64,000 bases of DNA from Jackrogersella multiformis. Lineage: Eukaryota > Ascomycota > Sordariomycetes > Xylariales > Hypoxylaceae. A program made the translations under genes and the position numbers. Positions 1-11,500 of the stretch are shown here, piece after piece (positions within the stretch are counted from its first letter, which is position 1; every line of letters starts with the position of its first letter). The notes beneath the pieces were generated by a model that worked only from the letters and a program-made list of their open reading frames with translations, made no database searches and was not told the origin of the DNA. The DNA is taken from positions 1,550,001 through 1,614,000 of the forward strand of contig CADCXD010000001.1 of the NCBI GenBank assembly GCA_902806575.1, written 5' to 3'.

Positions 1-486
1 GCGCCGAAATCGAACTGGTCACTGCTCTGGCTGGTGGCACAATCTTCATCGAGCATCTGGATGACAGATGGTTGAGCGTCGAAATCCAACCCGGCGAGGC
101 CATCGCACCAGGTATGTACATATTCGCTTGACTATCCCGAACTCGATGCTAATAATTTTCGGACAGATGCTGTGAAGATGCTGCGAGGCCAGGGTATGCC
201 TTCGCCCAGACACCACGACTTCGGTAACATGTACATACAGTTCTCTGTCAAGTTCCCTGAGCGTGGTTGGGCAGAGGATGCTGCCACCTATGAAGAGTTA
301 CGCAAGCTCCTCCCGGCTCCTTCATTACAGAACGTCCCCCCTGCAGACGCTATGACGGATAGTGTAGACTTGGATGATCTAGACAACCAAGGACAGGCAC
401 GAGCATTTGGGGGCGCCGGAGGTATGGATGAGGACGACGAGGACGGCCACGGTCACGCTGAGCGCGTGCAGTGCGCGTCTCAATAA
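1..486 (+). CDS. ydj1: 3' end of YDJ1/Mas5-type DnaJ (Hsp40) co-chaperone, 5'-truncated by window
   Basis: Class A Hsp40 that stimulates Hsp70 in the cytosol and in delivery of precursors to membranes. Only the C-terminal domain is present. Exon 1..111 (reading from base 3) gives AEIELVTALAGGT..., and a 55-base intron (112..166, GTATGT...GACAG with a CTAAT branch) joins it to exon 167..486. Visible family marks are the LRGQGMP strand of the second substrate-binding fold, a Gly/acidic tail, and the terminal CASQ. CASQ is a CaaX box, and the Ydj1 tail of budding yeast is farnesylated at the same motif, so membrane tethering is expected. The J-domain and zinc finger lie outside the window. Identity as a Ydj1-type protein is strong; the exact orthologue name is inferred. 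Confidence 0.92.
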
Positions 487-1023
487 ATAGTCTTTGCCGT
501 TGGGGGAAATCACCATAATTAAGGCGTAGAGTTTTGCAGGGCCGAGGACACGAATGTTTTGCATGAAAGGACTGAGCACGGGAGAGGAGGCTGCTATATC
601 CGATGCTCACGGTCCGCTATATGATCAGAGGGCGGGTTTGCGGTCTTTGCAGCAGCAACTTTCTCATCGACTACTGAGGCGTCATCTCACTACACCCGCG
701 CGATGCTCTTGCAAGTTGGCGTTAAGACGGACATAGAGAGGAACTAGGACAGACGTGCTTTTACTCAAATTTTATTCCGGTCTTGATTGCATCCAGTAGC
801 TCATTCTAACCAGGCTGACTCTGTTCGTTGGTGAATCTTGGCATCGTGCATTATTGACCATTCACGGCGTGTAATGTTGCTAGTAAACCATCATTTTTAT
901 ATTTGTTCAATAAGGGGGGACTGCCCTGAAGTAAGTGATCTAGAAGTCTCCTCATCGATGTAGAACACCTGAGCGAGTAGCGTGCTGATAGAATTGCGAG
1001 GCAATCGAGCCCCTAACAGAACC
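487..1023. other. Convergent intergenic spacer, no gene seen
   Basis: 537 bases between the stop codons of two convergent genes (ydj1 on plus, trm82 on minus). It should hold both 3' UTRs. Short open frames here have no family similarity that I recognise. No palindrome of the TACCTAGGTA family is present. Confidence 0.6.
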
Positions 1024-2751
1024 TCATCCTTCTATCTCGTCCTCAAACTCGGTCTTCCGTAGTTTTCCAACCGGGTAGAGGATATTCTCCAGCTCCTCCC
1101 GAGAAATATCTAGGTCCCCATCGGCGATATCCGGGACGCCCCCACGACGGGCCCAGCGGCCTGTGTCGTCCCGCTCGAAGAATAGCAGGGATTGTGTTGC
1201 TTCCGTGGCGACGGCCTCTCCTTGCGCCTGGGCGCTGCTGGAGGTAGGGGGCTGGGGGTCAACCGCGACGACTAGCCTTGTGGGCCCCGCGGACTGTGCG
1301 ATCACGATGGCGTCTAGGGGACTGCCTGGTACAACTAGGGTCTGCGCGTGCTCGAGCGTGTTGTCTTGTAAAAGCTCGAACACGAAGATCGCTGGTACCC
1401 TGCTCACATTGCGTTGTTAGATTTCGCCCAAGGCGCATCGGGGTATAGCTCTGGCATAATAGGATAAAGGGGGAAAGGGGGCTTACAGTTCGCAGATGGC
1501 CAGCACGTAGCACCGCGCATCCGCATCGTAGGAGCACAACCGCGCCACGGCGACCCTGCCCGCGTCGGGCACCACGCCGCGCACGCGGCCCAGGAGGTCG
1601 GCCTTGCGCAGCAGCCGGCCGGCGCTCCAGGCCCACACGAACAGCCCGTCGTCGCCGCCGCCCGAGACCAGGACGCCGGGCCGCGAGGCCGGCGCGCACA
1701 GCGCCGCCACGAACGACGCGTGCCCCAGGCAGTACGCCTCGACGACGTGAGCCTGCGGCGCCCCGCGCGACACCCGGATGTGCTCGTCGCGGTCCGCCGT
1801 GATGACGTAGGATCGCCCGTCCAGGGTCGCCGTCGCGACGGCTGTTAGCATCGATACGTGCCCCAGGATCGGCGTGTGCGAGAGTGAGGATGGCGGCCCC
1901 GGGCTCCCCTTGAGCGTGCTAGTTGCTGCGCGCCGCTGCGCCAGGGTCCGCTCTTGCTCCTCGAGCGCGCGGAGGTTGCGCGCCGAGTGCACGGTTAGCC
2001 GGTTCGCGGCGGGTTTGAGGGGGGAGGCTGGAGTGCTTGAGGGCAACGGGGTTGCGGTTGGGGTGGGGGTGGAGGGAGAAGCTGTCTCTGGTGCGGTTGA
2101 GGGGATTAGCGGGAGGGAGTAGACGTCTCCGAATTTATCCGCGGATAGGATGGTGGCTCCATCCGCGGTGATGACGATGGAGCTGGGGCGCTTGGGCATG
2201 ACTCTGTATCTGGTGAGATAGATTTCCTAGAAGCTTCAGGCAGGGTCGTACCTCCGACTTGACTCTTTCAATGTGCCCTTTCCGTCGTGCTCGAATACCC
2301 ATAACGTCTTGTCCTGCCCCGTCACGGCAACTACGTGGATTCCGTCCTCGGTCGCCATCATGAGATTCACGAACGGTAGTTCCGGCTGCTGAGCATGAGA
2401 TTCGGACTTTTGCTTCTTCTTTTTCCCATTGCCGTTTACCGCTGCCTCCGCTGCTTTAGTGTCAGCGTGGCCGTTATCTCCCTCGACGTCGGGCTTCTTG
2501 TCCGAGTTGCTCAGCTTGCGCTTCTTTGATGGGCGCTGACCACTCTCCTGTTCCTCTGGATCTTGATCTTGATCCTCTTGAGCGGTTCCTTGGAGCTCAC
2601 TATTTCTGGCCTCCTTCGTGAGAGGGTGAGTCCACGACGAGAGAAATGAGGACTCATCATCGAGGTCGAATGTGAAAATGCTGGTTCCTTTCGCGGCGCA
2701 GAGGATGGAGCTCTGTCCGAGCCTGCTCAGACATTGGTACGGCAGGCCCAT
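1024..2751 (-). CDS. trm82: TRM82/WDR4-like non-catalytic subunit of tRNA (guanine-N7)-methyltransferase
   Basis: WD-repeat partner of the Trm8 catalytic subunit, making m7G46 in tRNA. Three exons: 2751..2252, 2203..1487, 1399..1024, giving 530 residues with phases that close exactly (introns of 48 and 87 bases). The first exon starts MGLPYQCL and reads a first propeller blade. It is followed by a low-complexity Lys/Glu/Gln insert (roughly residues 55-115), then a blade ending TGQDKTLWVFEH. Exon 2 opens with VMPKRPSSIVITADG and contains SADKFGDVYSLPL and SYVITADRDEHIRVSR, the WDR4/Trm82 signature. The start is the ATG at 2751. The frame stays open 5' of it through a seven-base tandem repeat, but that extension is low-complexity and probably leader. 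Divergent from the kinase at 3724. Confidence 0.88.
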
Positions 2752-2767
2752 GGTGTTGAGATTCCGA

Positions 2768-2811
<44 letters not shown>

Positions 2812-3723
2812 CGCAACACACGCCGCGACAGACAGGTTTTTTTTCTTCAACCTTATTGGTTGTATATTTTATGAAATCGTTCCTATATTATGTCACGAGT
2901 AGGCGTGTCCAAGTCTAAGTTTATTATTTATACTCGCTTTGGACTGAGATATGAGTTGAAGTCAATGTGAAAATTCCATACGGTGTGGTTAGTTGCATGA
3001 AAATGGGTGGAGCTTATTCATTTATGCGCTACTTAAATAGTGTACAATCCTTGCTTCTATTCTATAAGTAAATAATGTAAATTCAGTAAGGGTATATTTA
3101 GGTTACTTTCATATATATTGTAAGATACACCTATATGTTAGCTGGTAGAATTTCCACTGATTACCTTTTTATTTATATTTATGTAGATATGCTATTAGTT
3201 GACTTATATCTCGTACATTGTATCTATATACAAGCATAACTATGTGTCCTAGGTATGTACCTTACACAGTGTCGCGTACCTACCTATGTATCAGCCCGAA
3301 GTTGTGGCGCAGCTCACGCTAGTCGCGCGACGTCCTAGGTAGATCCGTATAGCCGTGGGTCGTACCTTTTATGTAAACTGTACCACCTCATCCCATCGTA
3401 TTACACGTCTCATAATAATTTCGAAGACAACTAAACATTAACATCAATTTCACATACGAAGGTTTGCGTATTGGAATAGATGTAATGTTTCTTCGGGCTA
3501 TATTCTGTTCTACTTTACACCACACCTCCGTTACTGGAGTAGAATCTCAAAATAAGGACCATCGACCGATCCGTCCCACGAACGTCGAAGATAGCTGGCA
3601 CCCGACACCTGCTGCTGCAACCACGCGCAAATCCTCTCTCGGCCTAGTAGACCCTCCTCCAAAGAGCAAGTAGTCAAATACATACCTAGATACCTAGGCA
3701 GCCAGATCCTATCCTAGCCCATC
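2752..3723. promoter_or_regulatory. Divergent promoter region between trm82 and the STK16-like kinase
   Basis: 972 bases, AT-rich in the middle (about 2930-3250). It holds palindromic motifs near 3249 and 3331 (TCCTAGGTA) and again near 3685 (TACCTAGG), 40 bases before the kinase start. A tract near 3420-3660 on the plus strand is probably the kinase leader. No coding region with family similarity. Confidence 0.5.
2771..2811. repeat. Seven-base tandem repeat (TGCGAGA)n, about 5.9 copies
   Basis: Direct reading shows five full TGCGAGA units and most of a sixth, starting 20 bases upstream of the trm82 start codon. On the minus strand it stays in frame with trm82 and would encode an LASRISH-type repeat if translation began upstream. 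Confidence 0.9.
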
Positions 3724-5003
3724 ATGGCGCAGCTTCTACTTGACCTCGTTTCCTCCTTCGGCAATTGTCTAAATTGCTTCCCCGGATCGCCGACCCTCAA
3801 GATCAACAGCCGATCCTTCAAGATACTGCGCCTGCTCGGAGAAGGTGGATTCAGCTATGTATACCTCGTGCAGGATACAGCGACGGCAGAGCTCTTCGCA
3901 CTCAAGAAGATCCGATGTCCATTCGGTGCCGAGTCCGTCCAGCAAGCGATGCGAGAGGTCGAAGCGTACAAGACATTCTCCCACACCCCCAGCATTATCC
4001 ACAGCGTCGACTATTCCATCGCGAGCGAACGAAATGACGCCGATGCGAAGACGGTCTATGTGCTGCTACCGTATTACCGGCGAGGCAACCTACAAGATAT
4101 CATCAATGCGAATTTGGTAAACCATACGAAATTCCCGGAGAAGGAACTCATGCGCCTATTCCTCGGTGTGTGTGAAGCTCTCAAGTATATGCATCAATTC
4201 AAAGGACCATCCGGCGGGGAGCGTATGGAGATGAATAATACCAAAGCCGCCGAGGAAGACGGAGGAGGGCGAGGCGGAAGAAAAAAGCGGAATAAAGCTG
4301 TTGCGGCGGCGGATGCAGACGACGAGACAGAACAGGCTAGGCCATTGATGGTAAACGAAGAGGTGGTGGGACCCGGAGAGCGGAGATCTTACGCACATAG
4401 GGACATTAAGCCAGGTAAGCTTCCCCAGTCAGAGTAATTTCCAGCTTAATGTTTACGTACTAACGGTGCATCCTTAAAGGTAATATCATGATTGACGATT
4501 CGGGCTCACAACCTATCATCATGGATCTAGGCTCTATTGCCGAATCGCCTATAGCCATCTCGTCACGTTCTCTCGCCATTGCCACGCAGGACATAGCTGC
4601 GGAGCACAGCACGATGCCTTACCGGGCCCCTGAGCTCTTCGACGTGAAAACGGGCACTGTCATCGATACCAAGGTCGACATCTGGTCGCTAGGATGTACC
4701 CTATACGCATGCTTGGTGGGCAAATCGCCTTTCGAAATGCGTAGTGATGAGACTGGTGGTAGTCTGAGCATGTGCGTACTAGGAGGGGACTGGCGATTCC
4801 CGGATGAGAGCCCGAGGGGTCAAAAGAAAGGAAAAGCCCCGGCCGGTACTAGTACGGGCCACGAGGAGGGAGCTATCAGCGAACTCATCAAGGAGGTGGT
4901 TAGGAAATGTTTGAAAGTTGAGCCGAACGAACGTCCCGACATTGAAGAATTAATAGATATGGTGGAGGAGGTCATTGATGAGCTACCTGAGGATGATGTA
5001 TAG
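3724..5003 (+). CDS. STK16/ENV7-like serine/threonine protein kinase (NAK family)
   Basis: Membrane-associated NAK-family kinase; relatives are STK16 in animals and Env7 at the yeast vacuole. Exons 3724..4414 and 4480..5003 (65-base intron with ACTAAC) give 404 residues. Glycine loop GEGGFSYV is at residues 39-46, the ATP lysine at 61, catalytic loop HRDIKPGN at 225-232 and DLG (instead of DFG, normal for STK16) at 246-248. APE is at 280-282, followed by DIWSLGCTLYA. The intron splits the Gly of KPGN. Cysteines at residues 15 and 18 (NCLNC) are plausible palmitoylation sites, as in the family. Odd: a charged low-complexity insert of about 45 residues (roughly 175-220) just before HRD, absent from short animal STK16. 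Confidence 0.88.
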
Positions 5004-5650
5004 GAGGGAAACGTGGGAGGCGGTTATTTCTGTGTATAACGTATACTACCTACCTAGCTATCTAGGTATATTCCTTCTGTTTCAGCTGATTAGGGGGCAG
5101 GCCATGGAGTTTGGTACGACATTGACGGGTTTGCTCTGGGAGCAAATAAATGAAACGGGTATAAACCTGAATTTCTAGTCGTGAGGTTGTGAACGTAAAA
5201 TATGAATGTAGAACCCTAGATTATATGTACCTACATATGTACCTAGATAGAAAATTGAAGATGCTGTATACCTAAGGTATAGTAACCCACCAATAGCAGA
5301 CATCTTATTTTTAGAAACGATCTAGCCCCACATTTTAAAGCTCGTCGACCTCTTATGTTTAACTTAAATTTATTGGTTGATACCTATATACCTAGGTAGG
5401 TACTTCTGCCTTCTTATTAGTTACCTTCTTATTAGTAAACCATCATCTACCAAGTAACGACAGGCAAACAAATCTAACTTTCCAGCTTCAACTTTCCTGA
5501 AGGCCTCACTACCTAACCCCATTCACTTTCAGAACAAAATATCAATTGCCTAATTGTTTTTACTCCCCTTGATCAGTTCGTCTATTCGACTCATCAGACT
5601 CAAAAACAGCCTAGACGGCTACCTATATGAAATACATATAAGCCGTCGAT
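5004..5650. other. Intergenic, palindrome-bearing spacer
   Basis: 647 bases between two plus-strand genes. AT-rich, with TACCTAGCTATCTAGGTA at about 5048, ACCTACATATGTACCTAGAT at about 5229 and TACCTAGGTAGGTAC near 5390. The last 120 bases are pyrimidine-rich, a likely leader of the downstream G-patch gene. No further coding region recognised. Confidence 0.55.
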
Positions 5651-6682
5651 ATGACATCACCAAACCCGGCAACGAACCACTCTCTGGAGGCGGAAGAGGG
5701 AGATGAAGACGACTACATGAACATGACCTTCGGCGAGGAGGGGGAGCCCAAAGCAACGACCGAGACGTCGCTCCAGCGGCGTCAGCGGCTCCGGCGCGAA
5801 GGCGAGATCAAAGGGCGCGTCAAGTCCAAGGCGGAGCAGGCCGCCGAGGAGCGCGCCGCGCGCGAGGAAGCCCTCTCCAAGTCGCTGCTGGAGACCGCGC
5901 GCGCGAAGAAGAGTAAGGGCTTCGCCATGATGGCCAAGATGGGCTTCAAGGCCGGCGCCGCGCTGGGCAGCAAGGAAAACGCCGAGGGCGCCAGGCTCGA
6001 GCCCCTGCGCCCCGAGGTCAAGGAGGACCGCGGCGGCATCGGCCTCGACTCCGAGAGGAAGCGGAGGCTCAACGAGGCCGCGGCCCGCGGCGAGAAGAAG
6101 CGCAAGGTGGAGGTGACGGAGTTCAGGGACCGCGTGAGGAGGGAGAGGGAGCTGGCGAGGCTGGAGCGCCAGTTCTACGCCGGCATGAAGGTCTGCGAGG
6201 GGATGGAGGAGGAGGGCGGCGCGGGGCTGGAGGAGGATAGCGGTACGGATGACGAGGCCGCGGCGAAGGAGAAGAAGAGGAGAAAGAAGACGAAGCTATC
6301 CACGCGGCCCCTAAAGTCCATCCCCGTGGTCTGGAGGGGGCTCGTCCGGCGCCGCGAGGAGGCCGAGCGCGACCGCAGGATGCGGTACGACTTGGAGCAG
6401 AGCTCGGCGGCGGCGCGGCTGCCGACGTACGCGGACGACCTGGAGGACGAGGACGACAGGAAGGCCATGGGGAAGACGGTCACGGCGTACAACCCCGTCG
6501 AGGACCTCGAGGAGGAGGACCCGGAGCTGGAGCAGTTCGACGCGCTCGAGGTCGAGGACAGGCTGGAGAGGCTGGTCGAGTATCTGAGAAGGGAGCATAA
6601 CTACTGCTTCTGGTGCAAATGCGCGTATCCCGACGAGGCCATGGACGGGTGTCCCGGGCTTACGGAGGAGGATCACGATTAA
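5651..6682 (+). CDS. GPATCH11-like G-patch domain protein
   Basis: Intronless, 343 residues. The G-patch is at about residues 88-134 (KSKGFAMMAKMGFKAGAALG ... RGGIGL). It is followed by a long Arg/Glu/Lys-rich helical region, and then a C-terminal DUF4187-type element near residues 285-340 with a CFWC zinc-binding-like pair. That order matches human GPATCH11/CCDC75. G-patch proteins typically activate DEAH helicases such as Prp43 in splicing or ribosome assembly; the partner here is unknown. Very GC-rich coding sequence (third positions mostly G/C) compared with the flanking AT-rich spacers. Convergent with the cytosine deaminase gene, whose stop lies 222 bases away. Confidence 0.85.
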   Translation: MTSPNPATNHSLEAEEGDEDDYMNMTFGEEGEPKATTETSLQRRQRLRREGEIKGRVKSKAEQAAEERAAREEALSKSLLETARAKKSKGFAMMAKMGFKAGAALGSKENAEGARLEPLRPEVKEDRGGIGLDSERKRRLNEAAARGEKKRKVEVTEFRDRVRRERELARLERQFYAGMKVCEGMEEEGGAGLEEDSGTDDEAAAKEKKRRKKTKLSTRPLKSIPVVWRGLVRRREEAERDRRMRYDLEQSSAAARLPTYADDLEDEDDRKAMGKTVTAYNPVEDLEEEDPELEQFDALEVEDRLERLVEYLRREHNYCFWCKCAYPDEAMDGCPGLTEEDHD

Positions 6683-6903
6683 GGGGGTCATATTGCAAGT
6701 GCATCTATAAGCTACGTTGCGTACCTTGTGGAGCATGGGTAGTAGTCTATCGCTGTCCGGCAACCTACCTTCATCGCGCAACCGCAACGCCTTCCCCGCC
6801 TTAAAGAAGCACATAATAGAAAGCTCTTTATAGATAAAAGAACATTTTCCATTTAAGACTATGACAAAAGCCTATCATACCTCGCAACCAGCCTTCCTTG
6901 CCG

Positions 6904-7846
6904 CTACGCCCCCCCAGGCGCCTTGGCACCCTCCCTTGAATAAACCCTCTCCTCGACGCCAATATCCTCGTTCCTTGAATTCGACACATCTTAGCCTCGA
7001 AGTCGCTTTTACTCCACACACATACACATACGAAGAGAAATCCAAAGAGAGCAGGAGGGGTTGGACTAAGGGATAAAGGTTGAGGGTGAGGGGGCAAAAG
7101 AGAAAAACCTACCAGACGTCAGGCTTCTCGGCAATGAAGCGGTCCATCAGCTCCTTGCACTCGGGCGAGTCGCGCACGACGACCTCGACCCCGCGCTGCC
7201 GGAGGTACGCCTCGCCGCCCAGGAACGTCTTGTTCTCGCCGATGACCACGCGGGCGATGCCGTACAGGATGCACGCGCCGGTGCCTGCAGCAATTTTCGC
7301 ATTCCCCGTTAGCGGCGGGTGGATGTATGGGCGGTGTAGATGAGATGGGAAGGGAGGAGAAGGGATGGGATGGGTGCTTACACATGTCGCAGGGTGACAG
7401 CGTCGTGTACATGGTGCTGCCCTGGTACGCCGACGACGGCAGCCGGCCCGCGTTTTGCAGGCACGAGGTCTCGCCCTGCGATGAGAGGTGCGTAGGTTAG
7501 ACCAATGCTAGCTAGCTTAACACAAATATAAACGACGTAGGTAAGACCGCATAAGTATAAGACCGCATCCGACGATCGCGAGACCAGTCGCAGCATACGT
7601 ACGTGGAGGATGGGGTTGCCGTTCTGAACCCTCATGTTGTGGCCGCGGCCCAGGACTCTGCCGTCGGCAGCAAGCAGCGCCGCGCCGATCTACCCAGCCA
7701 GTTTCGCTTTCTCAGTTTACAGGGTCCCGTGATAGTGTAGTATATATAGTGTGTGAATGCTCCGTGGCACATACCGGGACGCCGCCTTCGCTATACCCGA
7801 TCTTGGCCTCCTCGAGAGCCAAGGCCAGGCCCTTTGAGTCATCCAT
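6904..7846 (-). CDS. fcy1: Cytosine deaminase (FCY1 family)
   Basis: Zinc enzyme converting cytosine to uracil in pyrimidine salvage. Five exons: 7846..7775, 7689..7603, 7475..7382, 7284..7113, 6973..6904, totalling 495 bases (164 residues; yeast Fcy1 is 158). Zinc ligands and general acid are visible: H53 and E55 in HGET, C82 and C85 in SPCDMC; RGHNMR precedes them. The frame of exon 4 meets an in-frame TAG right after PDVW. GTAGGT at that point can splice across 139 bases to a 70-base last exon reading NEDIGVEERVYS. It restores the DIG motif that ends yeast Fcy1 and adds a short tail. The first exon starts MDDSKGLAL; no upstream exon was needed. The last intron is inferred from family conservation, not transcript data. 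Confidence 0.87.
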
Positions 7847-8543
7847 CTCGGCTACGCGCTCTAGGTATATATATAGATATAGATAAGTATGTGTATAAAA
7901 GGGGCGATGACGCCGTAGTGATTCCCGAGGAAAATATCCTGACGGATGTGAGTTTGTTCGCGAGCTTCTACCTTCTACTACCTAATACAGGCAAGGCAGA
8001 CAAAGGCTGAGGGTTTTTGCTTATAATAAATAGTAATTGATTAGGATGCATACGCACGCGATATTCAAGATAAGCGGCATAGGGCGGCCCCCGCTCATGA
8101 CCATTATCATGCTAGTAGAACCACATTTAAAAAGATTTAGTGCCAACTCCTATCTACGTATTTACTGCACGGGGACTCGTCAACGTGTTTACAAGCAGGT
8201 CAAGTATTATTCATTGTTGTCTGGGATATACAGATGCCAAATACAACAACAGGGGGCAACAACTCCATCTAGAGAAGCTTGACTTTGAATAGCTTCTCCT
8301 CAATTATGCCAGCCGCGCCCCTTTAGACATTCCGTCTTCTTCCTTCGCGTCTAGTGTACTAGTTCCTTTTGCCCTGTCATTGATCAATCCGCCTTCTCTA
8401 TGAAACCGTAGTGACGCCTTTGGTATAGCCATGCCTCTACTTATACAACAATCCGGGTCCGAGTAACGCCGAACTTGAAAAAACAAATTGCTATGCGAAC
8501 AAATCACAAAGTCCTGAAACCCTGGTCCGCCAACTCCAAATGC
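7847..8543. other. Spacer between fcy1 promoter and snt2 3' end
   Basis: 697 bases. Directly upstream of fcy1 is a TA-rich run (about 7861-7900, including TATATATATAGATATAGATA and, on plus, GTATAAAAGG). The remainder should be promoter of fcy1 and 3' UTR of snt2, both on minus. No additional gene recognised. Confidence 0.5.
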
Positions 8544-11500
8544 TCACGACAGAAGATTGCGCAACGATGCATTGGCGCTAGCCCCGCTCGCAGGTCGGCT
8601 GTCGTTTGGTCGTGACGGGACATTATTATTTAGGCTTGGTTCGCGGCTCATGGAGATTCCGTCTCGGGGCAACGGCGGACTTCCGTGAGGATTTAAGAAA
8701 GGTGAACGCGATCCGAGCAATCCCTGAGAGAAGGCATGTTCCGAAGCCCGCGGCGGAGGGCTACCGTTGGTGAGGCCGTGAAGTGAGTTATGTCCTGAAT
8801 GGTAAGGGGGCATGAACGATGAAGTGCCATTCTGAACCGCCACAGGACCTCGCCGTGGCGGAGAGGGAGGGATTCCGTTGAGCATAGGCTGCCCAAGCCC
8901 GTGCTGGATCGATGGTCCCTGATGGTGAGACATTGGAGCAATCGGTGGTGGCCGTAGATCACGAAGATGATTGTGGTGGATTGGGCCGGGACCGCTGGAA
9001 CTGCCATTCATCTGATGAAGAGCTGGTGCATGCTGAGTCGGGCTGCGGTGCCAGTCCCCCCCGAAAGGGGCGCTCGGGAGCGAATAATGGTGAGGAGGAA
9101 CGGATGGGCCACCCGGAGCTGCCATCGGGCTCGTTACCGCATGAGGCGTGGTTAGAGGCAACGGCGGAGGAATACTCGCAGATGGGGGATGCAGCGGTGG
9201 CGCAGCAATTGCTGGTGCTGTCGATGGTGTCGTTGTTAGCGCCGGAGGAGCTCGAGGTCCCCACGAATTCCCTAAGTCTGCGATTCTGTTCACAGAATGC
9301 GATACGGGTGGTGGTGGTGGGTGGTTTGGTAAGCTATTCGTAATAGCAGGAGGAGGCCTCGAAGGTTCATTTGACGGCCCGTCCACTTTGGGAGGAACGT
9401 GCGGCGTAAGCTTCCGATTCTCCCTTTTGCACTTATGGCATTGCACACTCCTTTGGGCAATGAATTTCATGGCCTGGCTACTAATAGTGCCGTGATGCAC
9501 ACTCGTTAAGACTTTTTGTTGGCTTTTATCAATAGCCCACCACTTCGGGCTAACGTCAATACCACATGTAATGCAAACTTTGTCGCCAGATTGATGAATA
9601 GTAGAAGCGGTATCATTGGTGTGATCGATCGAGGCTGCTGCGTTGGAAACCGTTGCTGTTGATTGTCTTCGGTTCATGTTCGCTTGAATGGCAGTAGGTG
9701 TTTTGGTGACGATATTAGCTAGATTTGCCTTGCGTACGTTGCCCGTGAGAGCAAGATCCGCCTGCTTATAGTTCTGTACGTAGAGTTGCAGGGCGTTTGC
9801 AGGCGGTGAATCTTTGCTTTGGCTGTCCGGTTGAGCTACAGGATCGTGCATTCGATGGACCGAGATTTTCTGGGGAATATGTTCCTTACACCAGACAGCT
9901 GGAGACATTATTCCCGTTTCCCCTCCGATGGTCACAATATTGTGCTGATCCCGCCGGGAACCTTTCACCGGCGTAATTTCGAACCCGAGTAGGTACCCAT
10001 TCTGATGAGCACATTCCACATGGACTATCTTGCTGTCAGCACTAGAAAACCAATTGTCGGTGAAGTTCTACTTACCAGGGGCACGGCATTGATGACACGC
10101 CACACAAGCGCCGCCTTTTTGCTTACAAACCTTGCAGAGTTCGTCATATCTGCTGCGTGGTATGGATGGTATGCCTTCGGAAGGGCCCATGGCTAGGGCG
10201 TTGGCGAATTTTATCTCGGGCATCCATACGGAGCAAGTGACGTGAACCCAGTTGTTATCCGCTGTTCTCTTCAGCGGTTCCCTGGGATTTACTGGTCGGT
10301 TCATCTCTTCCTGTTTCTTTCGATAATGCTCGGCGGCTTTCTGGGCGAGCTCACGGTCAAGCCGCTCCTTCTCCTTTTCTTTCTCAGTCTTTTTCTTGTG
10401 TGTATTCTTTGGCGGTTCCACGAAGTCATGCTCCGTGAATTCCACAGGACACAAAATACACTTGTAATCCTAGAGGCATTTGTCAGTCGGCAGGCAGAAA
10501 GAAGGCATCGGATATACTTACGATAGACACTTGAGGGTTCTTATCGTTGAGACACATATCGCAGGTCCATTTACCAGGAAGGCGGTTGTCCATGACGCCG
10601 TAACACTTACGATGAACAGTAAGTCGGCATTCCCTACAGGAAAGATGAGCCGACTCGCCCGTAGGCGCCATCTGGTGGCATATCGCACAAGGTAGCGTGC
10701 GAGGTTTTGGTAGTTCCGGCGGCGGCGGTGGCGCTGCCTTCTCTACTACCTTCTCCTTTTTCTTTTGCTGATGCTGGTGCTGATGCTGGGCAACATGTGA
10801 GCTGCCGGCAGGGTCTACACCGTTGGCCTCCGCTTCTTTATCCGCGATAGTCTTGAGTTTCTTGCGCGGTGGCGCCTCGGTACCGCTAGGCTGCACAGCA
10901 GGCGTAGCAGCGGGAGGTTGTACCGTTGGCGTCGTCACATTCGGCGCATTGTAGACGGTCATGCTCATCATCACCTCTGAAGCTTCAAGCTCCTTTAGCA
11001 ACTCCTCATCAGCTCTACGCCTCCATGAGCGGCCACCAGCCGCGGTAACCTTCTTGGTAAGCTCATCCATATCCTCCCATTGTATACCATATCGCCGCCA
11101 CAATTCTGCGCACCGTCTACACAATGCCGCGACATACTGAACCCCTTTGTCTTTGTTTGCGTGTTTACCGCCTCCCTCGGTCACGGACACGCTGTTCGGC
11201 GCTCGTCGCCATTGTCGCGAGGTTTTCGTTGAGCAGAATTTGCACACGAATCTGCTCTTCAGTTTCTGGGCCTTTTCCGTGCTAAAGGCCGAGTCATCCT
11301 GGTCGTCAGCAACATCATCCTGGAGCTTGTTTGCCGTCGCCTCGGCCTTCTTGGCTTCCTTCTTCCCCTTCCTAAGTGAGAAGTTGTCCCATATCTGCTT
11401 TCCCCTGTCGGTTTTCTTCCACGTATAATAAAACCGGACGATTGTGGAATGCTTGACTGTTTTGACATGCTTCGTAACGAGAAAAAGCTCGGCGCCAAAC

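Noticed and set aside
2752..2850. In-frame N-terminal extension of trm82 (MKKKNL...)
   Set aside because: It consists largely of the seven-base repeat; homologues begin near MGLPYQ, so the inner ATG was chosen.
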